The notes: generated from the letters alone by a model not told the origin. Positions 35,501-49,194 are shown, counted from the stretch's first letter. The stretch is DNA of 64,000 nt from Paulownia fortunei (GCA_019321725.1 CM033119.1:496001-560000); one strand, 5' to 3'. Translations and numbers: made by a program.

Positions 35501-38500
35501 AAGAGACCACCAAAGCAAGTTTCTCATCCTGTTTTCTTCTATTTAACAGAACACTGCTTAATAGGGTCTTGCCCAGCATGATGACGTGACTAGACACATC
35601 ATCATGCTCAGTATGCGAACAAATGTGTAAACTGGAGTCCGTAAATTTCATTTACATTTTATTTGACTTTCTTAAACAAGTTGAATGGTTTGTAGAGCAT
35701 AGCCCAATGCTTAAAGTTGATTCAGCATCATTTGTTTATTATGATGAAAACAAATCTGACAGAATCTATTCCACCATATAACTGAAGTAATAGACTCTTG
35801 CAGATACTTGTATTATATATTTTATTGGAACGAGAAATTGATTATGTCTAGCAAATACATGTAATTAGAACATTAAAAGAAACTATACAAAAAGCTTCTT
35901 GGAATGAGGAAAAGCAGAAATGAGTGTGAATGAGACAAGATCAACCAAATCAAAATCATGCGAACAATCCTTATACATCCTAGAATTAGTAGTTAGTATT
36001 AAGACAAGTTACTTCTGCAATCTTTTCTTTCAGGTCATCATTTTCATTGCCTTCTGGATCCAAATCCTCCTCTTTCAATGCCAGCATTATCAATTCTTGC
36101 AATGGAGCAGGATCACTCAATTGAATTGCACTAAAATGCGCAAACCGCCGTAAGACTTGCTGGTACATGAGCTCTTTGCTGTCAGGGCATCAAAAGAAGA
36201 ATGGAAAATAATCAGATAACTCATATAACGAAGAGGAAAACCATAATGGTATTAAAAATGGAACAATAGCAAGCCGAGTCGTATGCATGGATCAGAAAGC
36301 ATACGGACATAATTAGATGAGCTTGGTCAGTCAAACTGACCAAAGGCAAGGAGGTAACATGTTTTTTATCTGTGAAGAACATAAGTCAGCTACATCACTG
36401 CTTGCAGCAGTCTGAAACTGAATAAAGAATACTCTAGTCCTAGTTTACAGCTAAATGGAAGGGCTTATGAAATCACAAGGCAAACAATCCACCTATTTCA
36501 CCTTTCACTCTAATTTGATATACTTCCCAACTTGCAACTTACTAAACTTAAAACATCTATCACCATCATAAAGTTCTCAAATGTTGGAAAAAAACATTTC
36601 TTTACCCAATTTTCGATATTAACTCCCTTGATGACAAAGCAGAGGTTCCTACACAAACTTCTTTTCATAGATGCTGGCAACTCCTTTTGCTTCCAAGAAG
36701 AGCCTGAGTTTGTCAACTACTACTATTCTATAAAATATACTCACATTTAATTCCAGTTATCCCCCAGTTACCACAAAAAGAGCCATTACAATTTCCTAAT
36801 AAGAAATAGCGTTCATCTGTGTTCCCAAAATTGGTTTTGATATATAAGCTTAATCAGTTAGTCGTGATACCACCACATCAAGAGGACAAAACACAGAAAA
36901 GCGTAAGGTTAGCTTTAATGAACTTTCCTTTCCATTTATATTTTGTTTGCCAAAACAATTCAAGACACGTATTCTACTACAACAGCCCAATATTACATTT
37001 CAGATAACCAATCATAAAAGTTTGGGTGAATTACAAAAACTACCCTCGAGATTTGGCCTAATTACAAAAACTACACTTGAGGTTTGCAGGGGTGTGTTAA
37101 ACTTAACGCAAATTGCAAATTGTCACATTTGGCCCTGGTGGAATTTGGAAAAAAAAAAGCCAAAAAACTGTGAAGAGACCATTTTGCCCCCGAGTCAAAG
37201 TAAATCTCAACCTTTCATCTCATCTACCATGATCCGACGATCCCTAATTTTTTAGTTTAAAATTTTAAAAGAAAAAGGAAAAGAAAATGCATATACACAT
37301 ATATACACACACACACACACATATATATACATATATACACACACACATAGTATATACACATATGTATATGCACATATATATACACACACACAGGGGAAGG
37401 GGATAGGGAAGGAAACTGCGCTGTGGGGAGGGGGAGCTGTGCAGGGGTGGCAGGGCGGGGGGGAGATGGGAGGAAGGAGTGGGGTTTTGACTGGCGGGGA
37501 GGATGGGGAAGGGGATGGGTCGGGTTGGTTGGGAAAATGGGGGATTGGGGCCGGGGGGTGGGATAGGGAAGGGGAATCAAGATGATGAACAGTCCTCTTT
37601 TATTTTTTTAAAAAAATATTTTTTATGTTTTATACATTATGCCAAGTAAAAAATAATTTATATTTTATTACAAAATTTATGTTTTGCAATTTACCCTTTT
37701 TAAAATTTTCTAATTTGTTTTTATATATTATAAATAATGAAAAATAATTGTGATATATGTATGTATATATATATATATCTTTTTTAACTTTTGTTTATTT
37801 ATATTTTGAATTTTTAAACTATAGGGAAGGGGTATCGGAGGGAGGGGGGAGTTTGGGAAGATGAACAGCCCCATTTTATTTTTTTAAAAATATTTTTTAT
37901 GTTTTATACATTTTGCCAAGTAAAAAATAATTTATATTTTATTACAAAATTTATGTTTTGCAATTTACCCTTTTTAAAATTTTCTAATTTGTTTTTATAT
38001 ATTACAAATAACGAAAAATAATTGTGATATATGTGTGTGTATATATATATATCTTTTTTTAAACTTTTGTTTATTTATATTTTGAATTTAAATATATATG
38101 TTAGTCTTTAAATATGAATTCTAGTAATATCTAAAGATTAATATTTTTATGATAAGTAATTAAATATACAAAAAAAATTATTACTTAAAATATAATAATT
38201 GGTATTTTTTTGTGTAATATTTTCATTATATATCTACTTTTGTTAGTTTTACTATTTAAAATATTGTTAATTGTTTAAAATTTGATTTTAAATATATTTT
38301 TGATTATGAAGTTAATAGTTACATATTTATTTAGTTTTATGCTAAATCATTATTTTATATTTCTTGGGCAATAATTTTTAAAAATATTAATATTTTCAAT
38401 TAATTGGATTTTTTTGAAATTTTACAAAGAGAAAAAAAGAAAATTTTATTTGAAATCTTTTATATTTTGTCTAAAGTATAAACATAATTTATAAAAATAG

Positions 38501-41500
38501 GAAATTTATAATTAAATTATATTTAGCTGTTTATAACATAAAAATAAAAATAAAAATATAACAGTTACATCCCTGAATATTATGAAACATTACAAATAGC
38601 CTCAATGGTATTTTCATATCTTTCTTTGGCTGACGTAAGAATTTTCGTTTAGGTAAACTAACGGAGACGGAGGCAAGCATAAGGGTAGTTTTTGTAATTT
38701 TGAAAGTTAGTTGGGTCTTTTTGTAATTAGGCCAAACCTCGATGGTAGTTTTTGTAATTCACTCTAAAAGTTTTTATTGATGCAGAAATTCTATACCAAG
38801 TGAGCTTTCGCGATGTCAAAGTTTGGCAGGAGAAGACACAGAGCAGAAAGTGAGCGACTCACTTTTAGTCTGCTGAGGGGTGAGGGACTCGGAAAATACT
38901 CAGCGTGCAAAGGCGTCTTGACCGAAATAAAGTGTGCATATATTAAATTACCATAACCTACGATGACAGGAGAAATATGATTGGGCACCAGCATTCTTTG
39001 CTGACATATAACAGAAAATGTAATTAAAGATTAAGAGACTTAAGTCAGGTAAATGGAAATTCCTTCACGCTTCTGTTTTAGAATATTTTACAAACTGCCC
39101 ATGGAAACAAAGGTGGAAAAGGAAAGGATAAATATGTAACAAAATTATACTATAATGACTAGTGAAACTGGTATGGTACATTTTCTGTTTTAAATAAGTA
39201 AATATTTCATAAACTGCCATTGGAAACAAATAGGAAATGGATAAATCACCTCAAGCCGACCACATTAGCAAGATAAAGGTGCGTGTTGTGCTGCAGTAGA
39301 GCAAAAACTTCATCTGCCATCCCAATATACGAGCAGTGCCCAACAATATCCAGCAACTCTATAACAACACAAGTCAGTAAATGCCATTCACAAGTTTGGT
39401 GAAAAAGTATCCTAATTAGCAAGGACATGGCTTAACCAGAGTGACAGCTAGAATCGATCTCTCTAATAAGTTCCTGAATGCTAGTAAGGTCTGCAGTTTC
39501 CCTGGGGTTCCTCCTTTGTCTAATTGAAGACCTGCAGTTTTAGAAGAAGTAATGTGAGTATGAGGAATCAGTGAACCACAGGCCTCAGCTGTACAACTTC
39601 ATTTGACATTTTCATTTGAAATGAGCATGTAAAAATGGCCATTATCGTAATACTGAAAATAGTAGCAGGGAAAGATACCCAAGAGAGCCACCCCACATCA
39701 ATTAGATGCAAAGCAATAAACTCAACATGGTCCAACTAGGTCAAAAGCCCTATATAGTTCATGATTCAATCCAAGAATCAATAGTCATTTCTCATCCATC
39801 TGGCACTATATAAATGAGCAAGTCTAATCGTCTGTCTACCAAATAATCATTACATATGCTTTCTTTATCATCTGAAACCTGTGATAGATGCAGATGCACC
39901 AGGAACAGATGGAGGCTACCTTACGGAGGCCAAGCAAGAATTTCCTTGCAGTTGACTAGACGGTTTAACTTGCAAGTATGCATGCAACCTTCCTGCAGGA
40001 TCCTGGGAATCTGTTCGTACCATTTTGTGCACGGGAACTTTTTGCGATTTTGAGCCTACAAAGTTCACATCTAAACACTAAAGAATTCAAAACCAAAGCC
40101 CAATAACAAACAAATGTAAGAAATAATCCAACACATTCCAGTGATGGACAAGGGCAGAAGAAAAAAGGTTTAGTATACCAGAAGACGAGGGATGATTTGG
40201 GGAATCTTTGCTCATAGAAATAGAAACAGACGAAGGATCCATCCTCTGCCTCCAAAAAAAAAAGGGAAAAAGAAAAAAAGAACAAGAAATGGCAAATAAG
40301 AAAACAGTATGTATCAATGAGGAGTAGCTGTGACATGATTACAGGCATAAAGGATGAAACCTATGGAGACAACCAAAGAAGATATTCAAGATACAGTGTC
40401 GGCTATGTGAACCATATAGAACTCTAATTTTTACCAAAATTATATATTTTAGGTCCCTACCTTTGGCGGCCATTAAGGTAAATTTTATAAATCCTCAGCA
40501 ATTATGGCAATATGACTCTTCCTGTGCTCAATTTCTTGGCATTCTTTGATCATAAAGGTTGACTATGCGTGAGAGATAAAATCACATATCAATTGCTCTC
40601 ATTTTGGTAATTACTTTTTGAGATGCTTAATTTATAGTTGAAAAATTGATCTATGAGGTGCCAAAATTCCTGAGAATTTAAATTGCCCAGAGTCAACCTA
40701 TCTCCTGAATACAATTCTCACATTTTTCATTCACTGCAGCTGATGCACTGTACAGCAAAAGGAACTAACTCGGGAAAATTGTTTTCTAAAGCTTAGAGCT
40801 ATCTCCTTGCAAACTAGTTCCCATGTGCGGGACTTCTGAACGAAGTGATGGGTAACAAACATTATCTTGTGTTTAAACACATCTCTCAGACCCAGATCTA
40901 TTGGTTTTTCCAATTCATTCTTTCAATTTTAAAAAATTCAATGACATTTTACCCGTTGTAAAGCAGTTAGACAACAAGACTGCAGGTTTCAAATAAAATG
41001 CCAAACAGACTTGTTAATCTAATATCTCACTAGCAATGCCAAAGAAATTACTCCACAGGGAGGTCTCCATCTATCTAGAAGATCAAAAGCTAAATTGGTT
41101 TGAAGTGATTGCATAAAAAATGATAACTGCACAAGTAATTATACTGACTTAGTAAATATGAACAGAAGCCTTCCAAAATAGTTTCACAAGAAAATTTCTC
41201 GAACGCAGATTAAATTCAGAACAAATATAAATTCTTCCGGAGTCAAAGTCTTATACCAATAAAGAAAATCTGAAAGTCCAAAATATATTTAAATGGAGAG
41301 ATGTATAATCAAGCTGAAGTAGTACATTTGCTGAAAGCACCTGTTCTTTAAATGTCCATGACTCATTGGAGTTCCTCAATTTTGACTCTATGGCAGATTG
41401 TATCTTCTCAACTATAACTTCTTGATTCAGGAGGCTTACCTGTGTATACAACAGCACCAATGCAACAAAACCTTAATATAAGTGTGTCAACGGGACTTCT

Positions 41501-44500
41501 TACTCACTTCAAGTCCTCATTTATTGCTAACTATATATGCACCTCTCTCTTCGTCGGGTGTATGTTCACATCAATGTGCTCAGGTGGCAATTTGATTGAC
41601 ATGTAGATGAAAGGTTTGGACGCCTTTGGCAAAGTTGCAGCATAAACAATTTCGATTGCCCTCTTTAGAGCACCACACTCCACCAGTCTATCTGGAAAAG
41701 AGAATGTAAAAAAAAAGAATAAATGAGAGACCAAAAAACTCACCATTGGACAGATAGACAACTTCATGTAAATATTTAAAGAACATGATTAACTGCTTCA
41801 AACTTGCACAAATGCAAGGAGGAAAAAAATGTTCTTAGATAATAAGAGAGATTAAGATAGAGATAAAGTATAGGGGCCCTTATTACGAGGAAATTATTCC
41901 GGAAACACTATGCGGAGCAATGTAACATACAAGCATCAAGTCTGTATAAATGTTGTTTCAACACCTAAATGAGAAAATAACCTAACATTACAAGCAGCAC
42001 AAAAAACTTTAACAAGATATGAAGAACATTTAACTGGAGTAAACTATAGAGGACCATTTTATTAACTATAAGAATCAGTGAGCAAATACCTACCATTAAT
42101 GAAAAGCACCATTGTTATCTTCCTTGCGATGTAATTGGAATTCGAAATAAAACCATCCATTTCAAAAATTGAACTTGAGGGATCATCATCCGAAGCTTCT
42201 ATCTTCATAAGATTTTGTGCAACGGATACCCCGTAAACAGATCTGATTGCGTCAAGCCTTGAGGATGTAGCAACTGAGTGAACATCTGCTCTAGCAGCTC
42301 CATGCTAAGAGAACATATATCCCAGAAATACATAATTCTTGTTCAGGAATGGATAGAATGGAATTGAACCTTGTCAATAGACAAACCTTTCTGCAAGAGA
42401 AGTTCACATTCATGTGATGGATGGCAAACCGACAAATTAAATCAACAATTTTGGGATAGTCGTCGGCAGAACTCTGAAGTGTTTTCCTCCGAGCAGTCAT
42501 GTTATAAAATAAGTTTTCAATCTGCCAAGGAGATACACATCATGCAAAAGCAATGGGGTTATCAAAAAGATATAAGTTAAAACATGCAAACATGATGATG
42601 GATGACTCTTTGAGTAACGAATCTGAATAAACATAGCATCTCAGACAATTCAACCAAAAGCATAAATCATCTAAGTTTCCACTTCATAAAAGAATGTCCC
42701 TTAATATAGAAGTGAGTTCATGATCACTAGTTCATAGCATGCTATCATTCTTTGATATTTAACTCTCATCGCGAAGTTAAGCATCAAGTTCTTTCAATTT
42801 TCCATAGTTTGTTTTCTCTTTTTTTATTTTTTCCTACATATCTGTTTGATTTTCTGAAAACCCATAAGCATCTCAAATCTTAAAGATCTAAAGTCAGTGT
42901 TTCAACACTCAGAAAAATAGAAAAGCATGGCATCAAAATAAGATGCATACCATGATTTGAGTACCTTTAACAGCTGCGCATGCTTTTGGTTCATGCTCCA
43001 TCATTCCATCTTTATAAGTTGCCCTAACAGATAAGCATGCACAAAAACAAGTTCATATTTATGTATACAAGCATGGTAAATTACATCACCTATGCGATTA
43101 TGCCTGTAATGTAAAGAAAGAAAAAACTCTCAAAGATACAAGAACCAGAAAAAAGCGAAAGTTCAAAGAAACCAAATATTGCCAAAAGGATTGAGATATT
43201 TGCCTAAAGCATGTAAATATATTTCAAACCTGAAACTATGTGAAGCTATGACTAAAAATAAAGAAACCAAAAAGAAAAGAAGAGAAGGAGTTCAACAGAG
43301 TTTAAATAAAGGATAGGTGTTCTACTTCATAAAGAATGACGTTGCAATGATAGAATCGCTTAAAGAGAACAATTCCAAAGATTTAGATGGCAGAAGTAGC
43401 CCATGCAATGAAGCAACCCTTCACTAAAGACTAAATGCAAGAATGCGTTTGCATAAAAAGACATACCTGATCTTTTCTAAATGCAATGATAGTGTGAGCT
43501 CACCACAGATTCAAGAAGAAGAAGAAGGTGTAGTATCGTTACCTGTAACCATGCAACTGACCCTTGGTAATGGTGGTGACTGTCACATGACCAACATATG
43601 TCATACTTGCCAAGGCCTCACCTCTAAATCCCATTGATTTGATAGACAGTAAGTCCTCAAATTTACTCAATTTAGAGGTTGTATGCCTTTCACATAATAT
43701 TGGCAGATCTTCACACTATGCACAAATGGGAACAAACAATTCATTTGAAATCAGTAAATACAATATTCATAAGGGGAAGGGGAAGCCTAAGCCTGCAACA
43801 CATTCACATAACTTCTACTAGTTAAAATAGATGAAAATCCAATTGGATGTTACAACCTTTTTCCCTTCTATGATTCTTGCTCTCATTTCCATGCATGTAA
43901 AAGTCATAAATTGTAAAACATACATATATGACGTTATGGGATGTTAATGTAGATTAAAGGAGATATCTTCACCAGAAGACTACACAATTACATTTACAGA
44001 AATATATAATAAAAAAGCAATTAAAATTGACTTTGTTTCCATTGCTCTCATCTGGCTTCATTGTCACTGTAAGTCCTTGTAGTAATATAAATTTCCTTAC
44101 GAACACATTGCTACATATCATCTGGTAATGAACATGTACCCTGTAATAGACTATGATCTTTGAGTGAGAGAATAGAGTTAAAAGGTAACTGGAGATTACA
44201 ACAAAACAGGCAAACAATAAACTCTAACATTTGTCCTTGTTCAAAACTTTCAAGCTTAGTCACAAAACTCATGATATTATTTCACCATGAAACTCAAAAA
44301 CTATCATAGGTATGTGTCCACTCGGTCTTTTTTCATTTACAGGTATTATGCTATTATATACATGCCACTACATATTCATCAAGTTTCTCCTAATTTTATT
44401 GTCGTCCCTATTCCAACTTACAAAGAACAAAGATGCCTACTGTTTCTCTACGGTCACAGGGATATATATAATAGCAGTCTATGTCTGGTTTTAACTCAAC

Positions 44501-44956
44501 TTTAAAATCCCACATCACCATATACACGCAAAATGTAAACCAAAGCATGCATGTTACCAATTCCACCATACACATTTAAAACTCGAATATCCATAAAAAT
44601 AACTATAATTACTACAAGACACATAGAGAAACCACATAGGGACACAAGCACAAACTTAAGTGTGTGTAGGCGTAAGAAAAGGTGAATACTCGAATGCCGT
44701 GGCCATCATCGGAGACTTGGATGAGTTTGAGACCGCCATCTTTAACTAATACGGAGATGGAAGTGGAATCAGCGTCGATGCTGTTCTCGACGAGCTCTTT
44801 TATGGCGGAGACCGGCCGTTGGATGACCTCACCGGCAGCGATTCTGTTCACCACCGCTTCATCCAGGCGGTGGATTCTAGGTGGCTCCCTGGGAATTGAA
44901 TTGGGTATGCATTCTTCGATATCCAATTGATCGGGTGTTTCAATTTCCATATCCAT
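32532..44956 (-). CDS. MLH1: DNA mismatch repair protein MLH1
   Basis: MutL homologue. In the family it pairs with PMS1 or MLH3 for mismatch repair and meiotic crossover. Seventeen exons on the minus strand, all GT-AG and phase-consistent: 44690-44956, 43543-43715, 42951-43023, 42387-42521, 42094-42304, 41543-41691, 41341-41439, 40179-40245, 39920-40055, 39437-39531, 39250-39358, 36013-36178, 34927-35088, 34015-34183, 33605-33670, 33191-33345 and 32532-32576. The product is 758 residues, close to Arabidopsis MLH1. GHKL ATPase motifs: [10 protein letters not shown] (Glu54, Asn58), DDGHGI (83-88) and GFRGEAL (118-124). Then [19 protein letters not shown], a variable Ser-rich linker (exons 8-10), and the C-terminal dimerisation domain ([30 protein letters not shown]) ending in FERC, the conserved MLH1 terminus. 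Intron 11 (36179-39249) is enlarged by a transposon. The exon 2 acceptor (GCATAG/TGTGAAG) was chosen to keep the frame. Confidence 0.96.
37024..38764. mobile_element. Non-autonomous Mutator-like (MULE) element in MLH1 intron 11
   Basis: A 1741-base insert bounded by inverted repeats of about 47 bases (37024-37070 and 38718-38764; 44 of 47 positions match). Tips read GGGTGAATTAC and, inverted, GAGTGAATTAC. It is flanked by an exact 9-base direct repeat TAAAAGTTT (37015-37023 and 38765-38773), the target-site size typical of Mutator elements. There is no transposase frame inside. Contents: (AC)/(AT) runs at 37290-37392, a very G-rich block 37393-37578, and a tandem duplication of about 260-275 bases (about 37565-37820 and 37823-38090), then AT-rich DNA. 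It must be removed with intron 11 for MLH1 to be made. Confidence 0.82.
37565..38090. repeat. Internal tandem duplication within the MULE
   Basis: Both copies start AGGGAAGGGG, pass through GATGAACAG, TATACATT, GCCAAGTAAAAAATAATTTA and TGCAATTTACCC, and end in a (TA)n run followed by TTTGTTTATTTATATTTTGAA. They differ by small indels and a few substitutions. Confidence 0.85.
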
Positions 44957-45238
44957 TGCTGAGAATCAAGAAATGATAGGGTTTTCGTTTCCCCTGGTAT
45001 TTGGAGAGTAATGAATGAAATTGGCGCGCAAAAAGACTTAACTGGGCTCCGATTTGGGCCTAGTTTTGGACCCATAACTTATTGATCCAATAGCAAAATG
45101 AAGGCCGACATAAATGGGTCCAGTTATAAGTTTGATGCTGATTCTTTCGGAAATAATGTCATGTCCTCAATTAGGCTATCTTTGATTTATATTATTCGGC
45201 CTGATTATGATTATTTTGAGAAACTCATTATTCGAGTG
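44957..45238. promoter_or_regulatory. MLH1 upstream region
   Basis: About 280 bases separate the MLH1 ATG from the left end of the LTR element, so the MLH1 core promoter is either within this short stretch or extends into the transposon. A GGCGCGCAAAA motif (revcomp TTTTGCGCGCC, E2F-like) lies at about 45023-45033 in the likely leader. E2F sites are common in replication and repair genes. Confidence 0.4.
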
Positions 45239-46952
45239 TGATAAGCCATGAGCCCAAAATAGATTCAATAGGTTAAATTCAAGAAATTCGTTTAGATTAT
45301 GGATCGCAACAAAGATATAATTCAATGGATCGAATTCATGGGTTCTACAAGATAATAAGACAAATTGGATTATAAAGTTCAGGCTAAACTCATTAGGCTA
45401 TGAACCTCATTCTCATGAAAACTCTCATATCAACACTATAAATACCCTCAATCTTTATTATTATAAGATACGCGATTAATTACGCACATATATACTTTCA
45501 AAATTTTTGGTTTGCATCTATTTGCTTTGAAATTAACTTGAGTGTCGGAGGTTTTTTGTCGGGTCAACCTCCGACACCCCTAACGATTTTTATGACGCAG
45601 ACAGTGACACACTCAACAACCAGAATTCAGCAAGAGTACTACTAAAAGTAGTGATACCACATCATTTTGACGTTTTCTGTGGGAAATTACTACCTGGTCA
45701 TTAAAATTGCAGTCAAGATCCAAAGTCATGAGAGCAGTAAACGCCTAAGGCAACCCCCCTAACGAGGACACTTGTGGCAATGAAGGCGACGCCCTTACTA
45801 GAGGCGCACGTTGCACTGGAGACAATCAACGTCCATTCCAGCTAACCCAAGAGATCTACATGCTCATCGTCAAGAGGAAGTATTATACATGACCTAAGAG
45901 GAGCTCACGCGCCATCAAGCCATCGTATCCCAAGAAGAGCTCACAGTCTTTGCACTCCCAACAGGATGTCTTGCACCCTCGCGCCCTCTAGAGGAGCTCA
46001 TGCGTCTTCGCACCCTAAGAAAAAGTTTGCGATATTGTCTCCTAAAAGGAGCTCGTGCGCCATTGTGCCCTCGCGTCCCAATAGGAGCTAGTCGCCTACG
46101 TACCCCTAAGAGGAGGTATGTGCAATTGTCTCTCATGAAGAGAGACTGATAAAAATCCAAGTATTTTCATTGTCCATACATTGAAAACCAATGCAATTCC
46201 TAAAAATGGGATACGCATAAGAACAATGAAGAGCCTACACACTCGACTCGACTCAAAACTCAACTTGATAGACAAGAAATGCAACTTGAAATTACTCACT
46301 ATAAGAGATGACCTACCCCAAGCCATTTATCCCAAGAGGTGACATGCCCCGAGCTACTCACCCCAAGAGGTAACATGCCCCGAGTTATTCACTCCAAGAG
46401 GTGACATGCCTCGAGCTACTCACCCCAATAGGTGATCTGTCCCGAGTTATTCATCTTAATAGGTGTCACACTCCAATACTCTCTACTCTCGACCAACATT
46501 CCCTACGCAAGGCTTAACCGAGAGTGGGGGGTTTATGATGCATCATTAGCCCAAAATAGGCCCAATAGGTTAAGTTTAAGAGGTCCGTCTAAATTATGGG
46601 TTGGAACAAAGACATGACTCAATGGATCGAGTTCATGAGCTCCACAAGATAATAAGATAAATTGGATTATAATGCTCAGGTTAAGCTCATTAGACTATAA
46701 GGCTCATTCCCACGAAAATCCTCACATCAACATTATAAATACTCACAGTCTTCATTATTATAAGGTAAACGATTAATTACGCGCATATATGCTCTTAAAA
46801 TTTCTGACTTGTATATATTTACTTTGGAACTGATTTTAGTACTGGAGGGTCTTTCCCGAGTCAACCCCAACACCCTCTAACGACTTTTGTGAAGTAAATA
46901 GTGATTCACTTAATTTTTTGATTTCAAGAGGAATACTTCTAAAAGTAGTGAT
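45239..46952 (+). mobile_element. Small non-autonomous LTR retrotransposon (TRIM/SMART-like)
   Basis: Two similar direct repeats of about 417 bases, near 45239-45655 and 46536-46952, flank about 880 bases with no intact gag or pol. Both repeats start TGAT, share AGCCCAAAATAG, CAATGGATCGA, ACAAGATAATAAGA and TTATTATTATAAG, and end near AAAAGTAGTGAT. A TATAAATA box lies at about 45436 in the first. A polypurine-like AGAGTGGGGGG precedes the second, fixing the strand. After the first repeat, ATCATTTTGACG and TCTGTGGGAA resemble the usual primer-binding region of plant Gypsy elements. The repeats have diverged noticeably, so the insertion is old. I could not define a target duplication. Confidence 0.75.
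46316..46470. repeat. 31-base tandem repeat inside the LTR element
   Basis: About five units (starts near 46316, 46347, 46378, 46409 and 46440) share CCGAG, TATTCA/CTACTCA and CCAAGAGGTGACATG. The period is 31 bases. It lies just before the polypurine tract of the 3' repeat. Confidence 0.85.
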
Positions 46953-48228
46953 TTCTGTAAAGTAGATTATGGAGAAATAAAATTATGTGAGTAGTAACAT
47001 CAATTTCTCCTTATTATTAAGTTGTTTTAGAAAACATGTTTCAGAAGCTTAAGCCAATCCTTGAACAAAGGAGTGGCAGAGAACGAGAACGAGGCAATAA
47101 ATTCAACTTCAGAGAGAGGAAAGCAATACCCCCACTTCTCATGACAAGTACCCTATCAAGCTTTATGTGAATTCAATATCTGCGTCGAGATCACCACAAA
47201 GGATCCAAGGATAATTCTCAAAAAATGTGGCATGATTTTCAGTATTCTTCTGAAGTTCTCTTCTCATCCACACATCATTCAAAACCACACATAAAAGAGG
47301 CTACAAAGGTGAGATCCTCGTGAATTGCTTTGACTCTACAAAGTCAAAATAATATATCTGCAAAATGGTCGGATCCTAGGAGGCAACAATTCTACCAAGG
47401 GCATTCCAATTCTGATTAGTCATGTGATTCCAGTCACCATAAGTCTGTTTTGGGACAACATATTAACAAGAGAGACATGAGTCTCAAGGACTCCAAAGAC
47501 TACAACGATATGTTTTCGGTTCAATCTCTTAATTGCATTCTGCTTCTCAAAACCATTCGAGCTCCTAATACAATTACAAATATTTCATTCATATTTTTCA
47601 TTAAAGCCAAATGGACGAAATAATCTTTTCACATTTTTCTTACTCAAACCTAAGGTACATACATATCCTAAATAGAAAGCATTTTATTAGGTTCCACAAT
47701 TTTCAGCACTCAGTAGTGTTCCATCGACTCACTAATTATGAAACTTATGCGCCATTGCTCATTAACAAAGCCTACATGAGCATCCATTGAAATGAAAGAT
47801 GATTTTTCAAAAAGCAAAATTATTGCATGGCTAATGTTATATCCAAAATGATCAAACTCAGTTGCATTTATGAATAAATGAAATTTAATGCTGGATGGCA
47901 TGTGTCAGTCATATTTATGGGGCTGAATCAAATTTTTAAGTCCATTCCATTCATTTTCCATTTGAGTTTGTACTATAGATAAAAATAATGTCCACAAATA
48001 GTAATTATGCATAGTTACAACATAATATGGAATCTAATGGGAAGAAAGTGCTCCAGGACTAATCTAGAGCGGTTTAGCTCAACCCTTCGGATATTTAGAG
48101 GAAACATGAATTTTGACAAATGTAATCAGTAATGCTTTGTACAACCGGTGTGACAACACCTTTTGAAACAAAGCATAGGGCTGAGCATCTTCTACAATCT
48201 AAATCACACACTAGCAAGACGAAATTGC
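46953..48228. other. Spacer between the LTR element and CBP20
   Basis: About 1.3 kb without a supported gene. The frame at 47710-47901 lacks any recognisable domain. The right end holds the CBP20 3' UTR. Confidence 0.55.
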
Positions 48229-49194
48229 CTAGGGAAGCTGCTTCCGATCATCATCCTCATCATCATCAGAGTCACCACTTTCTCTAAATCGTGGATTTTT
48301 CTCCTGTAAAGCAAAATAATGGTTGAATATGAATCGCAATTAATGTAAACCAAACAGTCTCTCTCCACTTCCATTCTTTCTTCAAACAAGAAATATAGTT
48401 ATCAGATGAAAGATCAAGGAATATGAACAGGCTGCTTCAATAATCTAATCATCAATTACATGATGCTACTGAGACCTTCAATATATGTCCAGCTACTTTT
48501 GTGTTAGAACTAACATAATCCCTAAAGTTCTTCACACCTTATGAAGACAATCCACAGCTAGAAATGGATAGACATATATCATCTATACAGGGGGGAGGGC
48601 TAAAAAAGAACAGTAGTAGATCACTTGAGTACAAGAAATTAAAAAATGTAAGACATACAAGTAAACAAAATATCATTTCAGCAAAACCACCAAAACTTAC
48701 AGGTCTGGATTCATGATCTGGGTTTCTCCGATATACGTAGTCTGACTTTCTCCTTGAGAATTCTGGCCCCCGACGGTCATCTTCTCTGTGTCGCTTACGA
48801 GGGTAATCTATTTTCCCAAAGTAAGGCATCAATTATTGAATTCTATGTGCAGAATAAATAAATCAGTGTAAATGAGCATAATACCTCTGCTATGCCGGTG
48901 AGAGCCCCCGTAACCATAATTTCCACCATGTCTACCATCTACAAGTGTTTAAGGTCAGCTTCCAATGCAGTGATATAAACACCACAACTGACACGTTACT
49001 CTTTCAGCTTTATCACTAACTATTATAATCACTCATTTAATTATGTAGCTAAAGGCTTCATGACCAAGAAAAAGCAGTTCCAAACAAATGCACCCAAAAT
49101 TATGTATCAGAAGAGATAATCAACTTTCCCATAGAAAATGAAATTGTTTATATTAATTTGTGAGTAGTTTCTAGCAAAAGATCAAGAAGGAATA

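Noticed and set aside
37257..37580. Pro-rich 107-residue minus-strand frame
   Set aside because: It is only the translation of the G-rich block and the (AC)/(AT) runs inside the transposon.
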